From a virus, in IMG/VR virus record IMGVR_UViG_3300046733_001513, positions 1-21,382 of that record: a DNA stretch of 21,382 bases; one strand, given 5' to 3'. Made by a program: the position numbers and the translations under genes. The notes below the pieces were generated by a model. It was not told the DNA's origin, made no database searches, and saw nothing but the letters and a program-made list of their open reading frames with translations. Positions 15,001 through 21,382 of this stretch are shown one piece after another. Numbering within the stretch: position 1 is the first letter of the stretch; every line of letters starts with the position of its first letter.

Positions 15001-17210
15001 AAGTCGAAGGACTTATGAGAGCTTCATTCGATGAAAGTAGTAATAGATTTGTTTTAGAAAATCCACTGATAAACAATGTTCGTCCAAATGGAATCCATCT
15101 TGATGGTATGGCTACTCTTCCATTCGAATATGGTACTGATGAAGTTGCTCTTATCAATCAAGATAAGGCAAGTATGCACATGAGTGTTAATCCCTATGCC
15201 GTAGCTGCATGGTGGGGAGAGATGAAATTATCTCCTTCGTCTGACCAATGGAAAGAAACAAGTCAGAGACCCGATGTTATTGTTAATAGAGAAAATGATG
15301 CGGACGTGCTAAGAAATATCAGAAATGGTATTAGAGCACAGGGAACTATATGGGGTTCTTGGAGAACAAACTGGGCTGGAAGATTTAGATGGACACGAAC
15401 AAATACGTGGCGCCGCTTTGGTAGAGGTCGTAGACTCTTCTTTGGTTTCAACTTCGGAAGATCAATTAGACGAGGTCTAAGAACCACAGCACGAATTGAA
15501 ACAGTAAGAACCACAGTTAATAATAGAGTTGTTGATACATCTTTTGTTCCATTCATAAGATCAAGAAGAGTTTATTTTACAGGTAAGTTGTTTAGACCAA
15601 ATACTAAATTGCATCTCTATTTTGATGGTGTTGATATATCTTCATATGCAACTAAGGCACCATTTGTTGAATTTGCAGATAATCAAGATACTAGAAGTTT
15701 CTTAGGAGAAGATAATCCAACACAGATATTCACAGCTTTAGGTGACACAAGACAAGAATTGATAACTGATGATGCAGGAAGCATTGACGGTTACTTCATT
15801 ATTCCAAATAATTCAGCCAATAAATTCAGAACAGGGGAAAGAGAAGTTGTTCTTAATGACTCTGCAACTGGCGCAAAGGCTGATAATTCGACAACTTCAG
15901 CATCTGTAAATTATAGTGCCACTGGTATAATTCAACATAGACAAAGAACTATTGTTTCTACTAGAAGAGTTAGACTTAGAAGAGAATGGGTTAATATCAG
16001 CAGAAATGTTAGAAGAAGAAGACGTAGATGGAGAGACCCATTGGCTCAATCATTTATGATTGGAGAAATTGAAGAAGGTGTATTTGCTACATCTGTGGAT
16101 TTATATTTCCAAAGGAAATCTAATAATGTTCCTGTTCAGATTTATGTTGTGACTACTGATAATGGTTATCCTTCACAGGAAATCATTCCCGGTAGTGAAA
16201 TAACTTTATTGCCCGAAGATGTCAGTATATCTGATGATGCCACAGCGGTCACAAACTTCAGATTTGATTCACCCATCTATCTTTCACCCGGTGTGGAATA
16301 TGCAATCGTTGTATTATCTAATGATGATAATTATAGAATGTGGCTTTCAGATATAGGTAAAGAAGATGTTACCACAGGTGAAATGATTGTGAAGAATCCA
16401 TATACAGGTGTGATGTTCAAATCACAGAATGCTTCGACATGGACAGCCGATCAGAATAAAGATTTCAAGTTTAAGTTGAATCGAGCCAATTTTGCGACTC
16501 AAACAAAGGACTGGGAATTTGAACTTCTTGCATCATCTGATAGCCCTGCAGCAATATTCTCTCAGGCAATGCTTCAATCTGAAGAGATAAATCTACCTCA
16601 AACAAGTATCAGATATCAATTATCCATTGATGATGGTACAACTTATGTTGATGTTACACCGAGTGAAGAATATTACAATAAAGGTACAATCAGTAATGAT
16701 ATAAAACTTAAAGCAACATTAACAACTTCATCAAGTTTTGTAACACCACTTCTTGATCTTGACAGATTAGGATTAGCAGGTGTTCGCAATATTGTAAATA
16801 GAGAAGATGAAGTGGCGCCAGGTGTGCCCGAGGTTGATTCAGAAATAGATGCTAATCATGGTACAGCAGAAGCAAGGTATATCACACAAGAGGTTTCTCT
16901 AGCCAATCCTGCAGACCAGATTACAACATTCCTTGAAATTAATCGACCAATCTCATCTTCTAATGTTAGAGTTTATATCAGAACAAAGACAGGTGAAGAA
17001 AATATTTCAGAGAATGACTTCATAAGAGTGCTTCCTAAAAATGGAAATCCAATTCCCGTCAACGGCGATAGAGAAGAATTTGCAGAGGTAGAATTTGAAA
17101 AAGAGGGACTACCTTTATTCTCATCATTCCAAATTAAGATTGTCATGACATCCGGTGACCATGAATATGTTCCTGTTATAAAAAGTTTGAGATCGATCGC
17201 AACAACCTAA
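12063..17210 (+). CDS. Giant DUF4815 baseplate/tail structural protein
   Basis: At 1715 residues this is the largest gene in the window. The N-terminus (YKPGVSVQARELNQMQSMLQ, residues 38-57, then LGRASFEDGAAVVGG) is the DUF4815 signature found in baseplate or tail proteins of many tailed phages. The middle holds many beta-rich Asp, Thr and Gly repeats, including an SGATAKV module. A C-terminal part starting DPLAQSFMIGEIEEGVF (from 1325) and running through PVQIYVVTTDNGYPS and GVMFKSQNASTW is shared by large structural proteins of marine T4-like phages. Two unusual Arg-rich tracts lie at 1097-1144 and 1292-1324. The position after gp8 suggests a peripheral baseplate or fibre-bearing role, perhaps replacing T4 gp9/gp10. 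No enzyme motif was recognised. Confidence 0.8.
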   Translation: MPNNITTFGQTPYVDDFQTSSIAGGKTPEEKNYLRILYKPGVSVQARELNQMQSMLQSQIDSLGRASFEDGAAVVGGEKQFDDSIYAVDINIDESNIFRPEDKTHYLNNITTLQYQEVDGAETYYINATVLHYVELGNGDIRFFVRYDNSYINETTGVETKTFPISGGAIYYGGAETIISISTETALDPELTGRGTISDSPYLPIQDSSNGSIGSLVASHQAIIAKVDSGIFFVKGEFVLSDETEIFFVKPVYDYLANGKLAFRVNEQTITAEDDETESLYDNAQGYPNYKAPGADRYAIDLELLFLSDGDATVAGNDKDFVDNNSDVSSLSDINESDEIFSFILEIVDGKDRVKVSDILGDNITNTLARRTEEESGDYAVEPFIIDVREYYNDTNDSENRGLYTEQQIRDAGITVEEGDISGIAEIGDVLIDATQPSPADVEKYGESRMSIGIEPSVAYVDGFRVEATERIDIPAPKARTTEVDPVEAVVTAELGSYIEGDGLFGTPALGIDVTQTTSGATAKVRGIEYIGDKFRLYVYNIDGSFDNTNDITGTNFKFTPTSTIIDPTISESFIVLPYENISDVVAADSTFKIRELFNGEFDSSEGSNGVVKITYTGNDGRIFKDEGGGDDYLIQRGTGTTEAVIIPETASISNNEVTLTLAAGHGFTDGETVPVLHSFEVDGDTSERSIKTKTPSDGGAAKPHGTQTFVGTLDDTFRGLGKVDVIEIISATITSDSPITDIKSDIELDDGQRDGIYKEAKIRYTGSLDLSSETVVVTFKYFIRGSVGSYYTKNSYINTDYKDIPSYKGVRLSDIIDFRGDEIGSNGLTTFFDPNSVVETKVNYYLNRVDVVVVNSIGEFNVIEGTPGLNPDQPSIPDNAMHLYTVNVPAYTFDIKDIENEYIDNRRYTMRDIGELESRIKNIEYFNTLSLLEKDANSKQIPDDTTGMERFKNGIVVDSFLGHGTSDTLDPGYAASVDKVEGLMRASFDESSNRFVLENPLINNVRPNGIHLDGMATLPFEYGTDEVALINQDKASMHMSVNPYAVAAWWGEMKLSPSSDQWKETSQRPDVIVNRENDADVLRNIRNGIRAQGTIWGSWRTNWAGRFRWTRTNTWRRFGRGRRLFFGFNFGRSIRRGLRTTARIETVRTTVNNRVVDTSFVPFIRSRRVYFTGKLFRPNTKLHLYFDGVDISSYATKAPFVEFADNQDTRSFLGEDNPTQIFTALGDTRQELITDDAGSIDGYFIIPNNSANKFRTGEREVVLNDSATGAKADNSTTSASVNYSATGIIQHRQRTIVSTRRVRLRREWVNISRNVRRRRRRWRDPLAQSFMIGEIEEGVFATSVDLYFQRKSNNVPVQIYVVTTDNGYPSQEIIPGSEITLLPEDVSISDDATAVTNFRFDSPIYLSPGVEYAIVVLSNDDNYRMWLSDIGKEDVTTGEMIVKNPYTGVMFKSQNASTWTADQNKDFKFKLNRANFATQTKDWEFELLASSDSPAAIFSQAMLQSEEINLPQTSIRYQLSIDDGTTYVDVTPSEEYYNKGTISNDIKLKATLTTSSSFVTPLLDLDRLGLAGVRNIVNREDEVAPGVPEVDSEIDANHGTAEARYITQEVSLANPADQITTFLEINRPISSSNVRVYIRTKTGEENISENDFIRVLPKNGNPIPVNGDREEFAEVEFEKEGLPLFSSFQIKIVMTSGDHEYVPVIKSLRSIATT

Positions 17211-17212
17211 AT

Positions 17213-17419
17213 ATGACTGGAACAGAATACACACCCATTGAAGATCACCCAGAATATATAAAAGATGGCAAGAATGGTGCTATCATAAATATAGATAATA
17301 GTGCATACGAAGCAGCGCTGAGAAGAAAAGAAATAGGAAAACAAAATAGTAAGATGAAAGAAGACATTGATGAATTAAAATCAATGATGAAATTGTTACT
17401 GACAAAATTAGATAAATAA
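17213..17419 (+). CDS. Small coiled-coil protein
   Basis: A 68-residue protein with a motif like HPEYIKDGKNGAIINIDNSA (residues 12-31) followed by a charged helix. The C-terminal half (from about residue 36; NSKMKEDIDELKSMMKLL is within it) has heptad spacing and probably forms a coiled coil. Proteins of this shape occur next to structural genes in marine T4-like phages, but their role is not established. It begins three bases after the giant structural gene, and its last codons contain the late promoter for the next gene. A small virion or assembly protein is likely. Confidence 0.65.
   Translation: MTGTEYTPIEDHPEYIKDGKNGAIINIDNSAYEAALRRKEIGKQNSKMKEDIDELKSMMKLLLTKLDK
17411..17418 (+). promoter_or_regulatory. 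Late-promoter-like element GATAAATA before the fibre-like gene
   Basis: Matches NATAAATA across the last codons and stop of the small coiled-coil gene and ends five bases before the ATG at 17424, the same spacing as four other starts in the window. Confidence 0.6.
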
Positions 17420-17423
17420 GAAT

Positions 17424-18209
17424 ATGGCACACATAAGCATAAACAAACAATATATTGTAGCTGGAGAGAGTTTTATTCTTACCCTTGATGATTATCAGGG
17501 TGATATCGGAACACAACATGCATATAAGATTAGTGGTACAGGAATTACTGCAGCTGATCATTTTGTGGGTGAATCTTCTCAGATTGATGGACAGATTACT
17601 GGTATCTTAACACTTGACTCTAGTAAAAGTGTTACAAAAGAATTTACTACCACATCTACCTTTCCAACAGGAGAGAATTTCATTCCTATAACAATTACAC
17701 TTGACGATCCATCAGCCAATGAGATTATCCTAAAAGTTTATTCACCCAATCATTTTACAAGAATTGAAAATAGTGATAAGGTCGATCTGGGTGATACATT
17801 TGATCAATGGAGAAAAAAGACAAATGGCTTCATCGCTAGATTAGATACACTAGAAAATAATGTATATCAATATAAGCAGCAAACAATACTTGCTAATGGG
17901 ACCACTTCTCTGTATAATCTAGATTTTGATATTGATACTGATTTGGCTGTTTGGTTTGATGTTCATATTGATGGTATATCTCAAGATAGTTCATCTGCAT
18001 ATACTCTAGATAAAAGTAAGAATACAATATCATTCTCTGCTGTGCCACCTGCAGGTTCCAGTATTAATATTGTCCATAAAGCAGATATCAACGTGACTTC
18101 ATTTGATGGACCAATTCCAATACCAAGTGGATTTGAGGTCAGAGAAATACAGCTCGTAAATACGGATAATACAATCTCACAAGGATTTGTATTCGTCCAA
18201 ATAGTTTAA
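17424..18209 (+). CDS. Tail-fibre-like or baseplate-associated structural protein
   Basis: A 261-residue protein with three visible parts. Residues 1-115 are beta-rich and Ig-like in pattern. Residues about 120-153 (LGDTFDQWRKKTNGFIARLD and onward) form a helical linker of a kind seen in fibre and baseplate proteins of T4-like phages, probably a trimeric coiled coil. Residues about 155-222 (with LYNLDFDIDTDLAVWFDVHI and ISFSAVPPAGSSINIVHKAD) match the small beta module of phage fibres that carries a D-G and P-P-A/x-G turn. It is preceded by a late promoter. The exact role is unknown; it could be a fibre adaptor connecting the large baseplate protein to the fibre encoded next. Confidence 0.65.
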   Translation: MAHISINKQYIVAGESFILTLDDYQGDIGTQHAYKISGTGITAADHFVGESSQIDGQITGILTLDSSKSVTKEFTTTSTFPTGENFIPITITLDDPSANEIILKVYSPNHFTRIENSDKVDLGDTFDQWRKKTNGFIARLDTLENNVYQYKQQTILANGTTSLYNLDFDIDTDLAVWFDVHIDGISQDSSSAYTLDKSKNTISFSAVPPAGSSINIVHKADINVTSFDGPIPIPSGFEVREIQLVNTDNTISQGFVFVQIV

Positions 18210-18231
18210 TGATTCACTATAATAAAAGAAA

Positions 18232-19500
18232 ATGCCGAATTCAAAAATAATACTCACTAAAACATCGAGACCTAATGCAACACCTCACCCAAATGATCTC
18301 GATTATGGTGAACTAGCGATTAACTATGAGGATGGTTTTTTGTTCTTTAAGAATTCTAGTAATAGGATTTCAAAGATTGCTTCAAGCGGTAGTTTTAGCC
18401 AACTTACTCGACATCTCGCAGATAGAGAAAATCCGCATGAAGTAACCAAGGATCAGATCGGTTTAGATCAGGTAGATAATTCGTCTGATTTAAATAAACC
18501 AATTTCTAATGCGGCGCAAACGGCATTGGATAAAAAAGTAAATTTAACAACTCTTAATGCCAACTATTATACCGATGATGAAACGGATGCAAAGATTTCT
18601 CAAAAATTCAGCGAGATTGATGTTAGAATCGAAAATCCGACCCCAACTGCTCCCGCGGGTAGTTTGAGTTATGCTTCCAATAGTAATACATTCAGTTACA
18701 TACAACCCACTATTCCAACTTTGAGTGATCTTGGTGGTGTTGGTATTGATGATATTTTTATCCAACCTCTCGCACCTTCTTCTGGTTCAGGTACTCTATC
18801 ATATCTAGGGAATGGAATATTCTCCTATGATAAGCCCACGATTAGAGGTATTGGTGGATATGCAAGAACTGAAATAGGTTTAAAACAGAAAACTGCAGAC
18901 AGATCATTAGATGGAACTTTAACATATAATGATGGATTTTTCACATATGATAAGCCCACAATTGCTGGGATAACTGAAGGAAAGATAACTTTAGTTGATG
19001 GAGTTCTAGATATAGAGGGTTTTGTAACAGATGCTGAGTTAAATACCTTTAAAACTAAAGAAGGACAAGATATTACAAGTCTTCAAAGTCAGATCACCAG
19101 TAATGACAATGATATCACAGATCTGAAAGGAAAAGATGTAAATCTTCAAAGTCAGATCACCAGTAATGACAATGATATAGCAGTTTTACAAAATAGAGTT
19201 ACCAGTAATGACAATGATATCACTGCAATACAAAACAAAAATACATCTCAAGATGGTAACATAACATCCTTGTCAAATAGAATTACCAGTAATGACAATG
19301 ATATAGCAGTTTTACAAAATAGAGTTACCAGTAATGACAATGATATCACTGCAATACAAAACAAAAATACATCTCAAGATGTTGCAATAAATAATAAGGT
19401 GTCAAATTTGGGCTCTGTGACAGGAATCATCAAATTGACCCAGGGCGAATATGATGCACTTACACCAAATGCTTCCACAGTTTATATTATTGTTGATTAA
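18232..19500 (+). CDS. Tail fibre protein with heptad repeats
   Basis: A 422-residue fibre. The N-terminus carries the phage-fibre attachment pattern LDYGELAINYEDGFLFFKN, followed by ENPHEVTKDQIGLDQVDNSS, the common fibre repeat, and a YYTDDETDAKI segment. Three copies of a G-x-L-x-Y...F-x-Y-x-x-P-T module follow near residues 142, 186 and 226. Residues about 284-386 form a long heptad array built from units such as ITSNDND, IAVLQNR and ITAIQNK, consistent with a trimeric coiled-coil shaft. The end (LTQGEYDALTPNASTVYIIV) is a small C-terminal module seen in other phage proteins. It is too short to contain an obvious large receptor-binding tip, so that may lie in a neighbouring gene. Confidence 0.8.
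   Translation: MPNSKIILTKTSRPNATPHPNDLDYGELAINYEDGFLFFKNSSNRISKIASSGSFSQLTRHLADRENPHEVTKDQIGLDQVDNSSDLNKPISNAAQTALDKKVNLTTLNANYYTDDETDAKISQKFSEIDVRIENPTPTAPAGSLSYASNSNTFSYIQPTIPTLSDLGGVGIDDIFIQPLAPSSGSGTLSYLGNGIFSYDKPTIRGIGGYARTEIGLKQKTADRSLDGTLTYNDGFFTYDKPTIAGITEGKITLVDGVLDIEGFVTDAELNTFKTKEGQDITSLQSQITSNDNDITDLKGKDVNLQSQITSNDNDIAVLQNRVTSNDNDITAIQNKNTSQDGNITSLSNRITSNDNDIAVLQNRVTSNDNDITAIQNKNTSQDVAINNKVSNLGSVTGIIKLTQGEYDALTPNASTVYIIVD
19080..19381 (+). repeat. In-frame direct repeats in steps of 21 bases within the fibre gene
   Basis: A 20-base core (ACCAGTAATGACAATGATAT) occurs five times, at 19096, 19159, 19201, 19285 and 19327. The spacings are 63, 42, 84 and 42 bases, all multiples of 21 (seven codons). 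Within this array, 19159-19255 is identical to 19285-19381 (97 bases, offset 126), and 19080-19115 is identical to 19143-19178 (36 bases, offset 63). The frame is preserved throughout, so the repeats encode coiled-coil heptads. Confidence 0.93.
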
Positions 19501-19502
19501 TT

Positions 19503-20159
19503 ATGATATTAAATAATCTTCAAGGGAAAGTATTTATGGGAAATCAAGAGGTTTCACAAATATATCACGGCACTGTTCCTTTATGGATAGGTACAGTTGA
19601 GGTTAGTTTTACAACCAAAATCAATATCTGGTTCGATAATTCTGGCTCAATGGATTCAACACTAGATGATTTGCAAAGAATGCAAGCAAATAATCTTAAA
19701 ACCACTCTCCTTCCTTTTTATAATAATGATGAAGAAAGATATGATTCATTAGTGACGGTAAGAAATTTTGGTCGAGGTAGTGGATATGAAAATTCTATTT
19801 ATCTTGGAGGTGCTGATATGTTAGCTGCCGCATCCCAAGACCCACCAACAAATGTAATCAATATCATGTTTCAAGATGAAGATTCATCTCCCGGCACTTC
19901 GAATTCCGTTGCTAGAGCGTTTCTCAAGAATGGGCTAAATTCTAATATTAAAAATGCCGCCATTTTTAACCGTGTGTCTAATGGCAAGAGCTCGGGTACT
20001 CGTTTCAGAAATTCTCTTACATCATTGAGATCAACAGGAGGTGTATTTGCATCTCAATGTGATTATAATCTTGATGTCACAAAAAATGCTGGGCGTGCAT
20101 ATTACGCGGGTTTAATCGAAACTTCACTGTTAAGATTGGGACTTGAGAAAGCAGAATAA
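19503..20159 (+). CDS. Virion-like protein with von Willebrand A (MIDAS) domain
   Basis: A 218-residue protein. Residues about 8-30 (GKVFMGNQEVSQIYHGTVPL) resemble short N-terminal elements found in phage tail proteins of the GNxEVxxIYxG type. From residue 39 a VWA-like domain begins: KINIWFDNSGSMDSTLDDLQ contains the metal-ion-dependent adhesion site D45-x-S47-x-S49. A second strand ending INIMFQDEDSS (119-129) sits where VWA domains carry a loop Asp. VWA domains bind protein ligands through a divalent cation. Its place between a tail fibre and another fibre-like gene suggests a virion surface or host-binding role. No signal peptide is present. A VWA used in complex assembly, as in chaperone-linked VWA proteins, is an alternative, but no AAA-ATPase partner is present here. 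Confidence 0.7.
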   Translation: MILNNLQGKVFMGNQEVSQIYHGTVPLWIGTVEVSFTTKINIWFDNSGSMDSTLDDLQRMQANNLKTTLLPFYNNDEERYDSLVTVRNFGRGSGYENSIYLGGADMLAAASQDPPTNVINIMFQDEDSSPGTSNSVARAFLKNGLNSNIKNAAIFNRVSNGKSSGTRFRNSLTSLRSTGGVFASQCDYNLDVTKNAGRAYYAGLIETSLLRLGLEKAE

Positions 20160-20165
20160 TAAAAT

Positions 20166-20393
20166 ATGTATCACTTAATTTTTAAAAAAGAAGAAGACGC
20201 ATGGAAGAGGTCTCTTAAAGAAGGAAAGAAATTTCCAAAGAAGATAAATCCAAATGTGTGTAATAGATTCGAAATGTCTTTCGGATATGTAACCAAACCA
20301 ATTTTAACACCAGAGAATGATTATGTTCTTCCAATAGAAAACTATAAGTTGACTAAGAAAGAAGAAGATGAAAAAATCATATACCCATATTAA
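20166..20393 (+). CDS. Hypothetical 75-residue protein
   Basis: A short, Lys- and Glu-rich protein with no recognised family. It has a basic N-terminal half (for example KEGKKFPKKINPN), a central VTKPILTPEN segment and an acidic-basic end. No signal peptide, membrane segment or metal motif is visible. The gene lies six bases after the VWA gene and 17 bases before the next fibre-like gene, on the same strand, and the tight packing supports a real gene. It may be a small accessory or assembly factor for the neighbouring fibres, but that is only context. Confidence 0.55.
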   Translation: MYHLIFKKEEDAWKRSLKEGKKFPKKINPNVCNRFEMSFGYVTKPILTPENDYVLPIENYKLTKKEEDEKIIYPY

Positions 20394-20397
20394 ATCT

Positions 20398-20405
20398 TAT
20401 AAATA
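20398..20405 (+). promoter_or_regulatory. T4-type late promoter TATAAATA before the terminal fibre-like gene
   Basis: Perfect core in the 17-base gap after the 75-residue gene, ending five bases before the ATG at 20411. It supports that start for the truncated gene. Confidence 0.8.
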
Positions 20406-20410
20406 GAATC

Positions 20411-21382
20411 ATGGCACTTACAAGAAATACAACATCCATTGCAAAACAGACTTCGGGTAATTCCGCAACTTTTGTTACAGGAGATGTCACAGATCCAAAT
20501 AAAGTATTAAAATGGGATAGTAAAGGTAATGCCATTTCGAGTGGCTTTGAAATGACAAACGATGCTTTTGGTGGAATATTACCATCAAGTCCATCTAAGA
20601 TACCAACCCAAGAATCTATCAATTCTCTAATCAATACTAAGTTGGGAGGTGCCGATGGTGCAGCATTGAATTTGATAAAAATCAATCCTGTGGATAATCC
20701 TGCATCTGGTGTAGGTGGTCTTAGTATTTCTCTTAAAGTCGATGGTGAGCAAGTAATAACATATACTCCACCTGATGCTCTTACTGCTGATGAGATTGAT
20801 ATTACAGGTTTTGATTCTGGTGAATTTGTTTCTATTGATTCCGATGGTAAGCTCATAACATCGAAAATGAAGAAGTCTCTTACAATAGATTCATCTTCAA
20901 CAGATGATACATTACCAACATCAAAGGCAGCCTTTGATTATGGACAGAATATAACCGCAAATAGATTGCTTGGTGTAGATGATACTATTACTCATGGCGA
21001 TTTTCTTTCATATAATTCTGCGACAGGAGGATTCGAAGCCAACAGCGCATCAATAAGTAACCATAGATTATTTAGTGCAACTCATACAGATGTAGCAAGT
21101 AATGTTACCCCATCCTATGGTGATTCAATGTACTATGATGGTACAGAATGGACTGTAGGTAACTTTGGTAATTGGGGCGCTGATATGGAATATCGTGGCA
21201 TTACTAGCCAGAATGGTGCGACATTTAGCGATTTAGATTATTCTGGCATGAATTCTGACGTAAGAAATATGTTTAATGCTAATGGATTGCGAGATGCTTT
21301 TTCTCGACCAACAGCATCAACTGCACCCGCCGAAGGTTCAAATCTATCTGGTAACTTATCTGGATTAAAACTTTCATCCATA
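20411..21382 (+). CDS. Tail-fibre-like structural protein, N-terminal part (3' end outside window)
   Basis: Open from ATG 20411 to the last base with no stop, giving 324 residues of a longer protein. It begins MALTRNTTSIAKQTSGNSAT. Residues 161-177 (SSSTDDTLPTSKAAFDY) match the D-D-x-L-P-T-S-K-A segment common in phage tail fibres. A later part with an SYGDSMYYDGTEWTVGNFG pattern looks like the fibre module where a G-D-x-x-x-Y-D-G turn precedes a Trp. The composition (Ser, Thr, Asp and Gly rich, few Cys) fits a beta-structured fibre. The start is supported by a late promoter five bases upstream. Its position after the shorter fibre and the VWA protein suggests it is part of the same host-recognition apparatus. 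The receptor-binding end is not in view. Confidence 0.75.
   Translation, partial: MALTRNTTSIAKQTSGNSATFVTGDVTDPNKVLKWDSKGNAISSGFEMTNDAFGGILPSSPSKIPTQESINSLINTKLGGADGAALNLIKINPVDNPASGVGGLSISLKVDGEQVITYTPPDALTADEIDITGFDSGEFVSIDSDGKLITSKMKKSLTIDSSSTDDTLPTSKAAFDYGQNITANRLLGVDDTITHGDFLSYNSATGGFEANSASISNHRLFSATHTDVASNVTPSYGDSMYYDGTEWTVGNFGNWGADMEYRGITSQNGATFSDLDYSGMNSDVRNMFNANGLRDAFSRPTASTAPAEGSNLSGNLSGLKLSSI

Noticed and set aside
15263-15556. 97-residue minus-strand open frame
   Set aside because: Opposite the Arg-rich part of the DUF4815 gene. Its Leu and Pro richness is the complement of Arg and Trp codons.
19080-19381. CRISPR-like array of regularly spaced 20-base repeats
   Set aside because: The repeats are in frame within a fibre gene, the spacers are repeated too, and all distances are multiples of 21, which fits coiled-coil coding.
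20377-20856. 159-residue open frame on the minus strand
   Set aside because: It lies opposite the start of the terminal fibre-like gene, which has a late promoter, a typical start and fibre motifs. All other genes in the window are on the plus strand.

Overview
The window is one strand of a tailed-phage genome of the T4-like contractile-tail type. All supported genes are on the + strand, packed end to end with overlaps of a few bases, in AT-rich DNA. Four virion genes are recognisable as T4 homologues: the neck proteins gp13 and gp14, the tail-terminating protein gp15 and the baseplate wedge protein gp8. T4-type late promoters (NATAAATA) precede many genes. The style resembles marine T4-like phages (cyanophages and relatives). 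The host cannot be named from this sequence. Weak or absent Shine-Dalgarno sequences before most starts fit several marine hosts.

Region 1 (1-390) is the 3' end of an ATP-dependent DNA ligase. Region 2 (390-7679) is a nine-gene glycan cassette. In order it holds a GT17-type glycosyltransferase, an exostosin-like (GT47) glycosyltransferase, a GT10 fucosyltransferase-like protein, a class I methyltransferase, a GT92-type glycosyltransferase, three tandem PAPS-dependent sulfotransferases and a small fucosyltransferase-like protein with an HxR-type motif. Together these could build, methylate and sulfate a glycan. Late promoters inside the cassette suggest expression at the time of virion assembly.

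Region 3 (7684-12033) is the neck, tail and baseplate block: a small Ig-like virion protein, then gp13, gp14, gp15 and gp8. Region 4 (12063-21382) holds a 1715-residue DUF4815 baseplate or tail protein, a small coiled-coil protein, a fibre-like protein, a tail fibre with heptad-registered DNA repeats, a virion-like protein carrying a von Willebrand A (MIDAS) motif, a 75-residue unknown and the 5' part of another fibre-like gene that runs off the end.

Three points stand out. The first is the sulfated-glycan cassette. The second is a series of late promoters placed exactly five bases before the start codon, which predicts leaderless late mRNAs. The third is the VWA-type protein among the fibre genes. 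There is no gene-free stretch longer than about 45 bases. No tRNA, terminator hairpin, insertion sequence or CRISPR array was seen.
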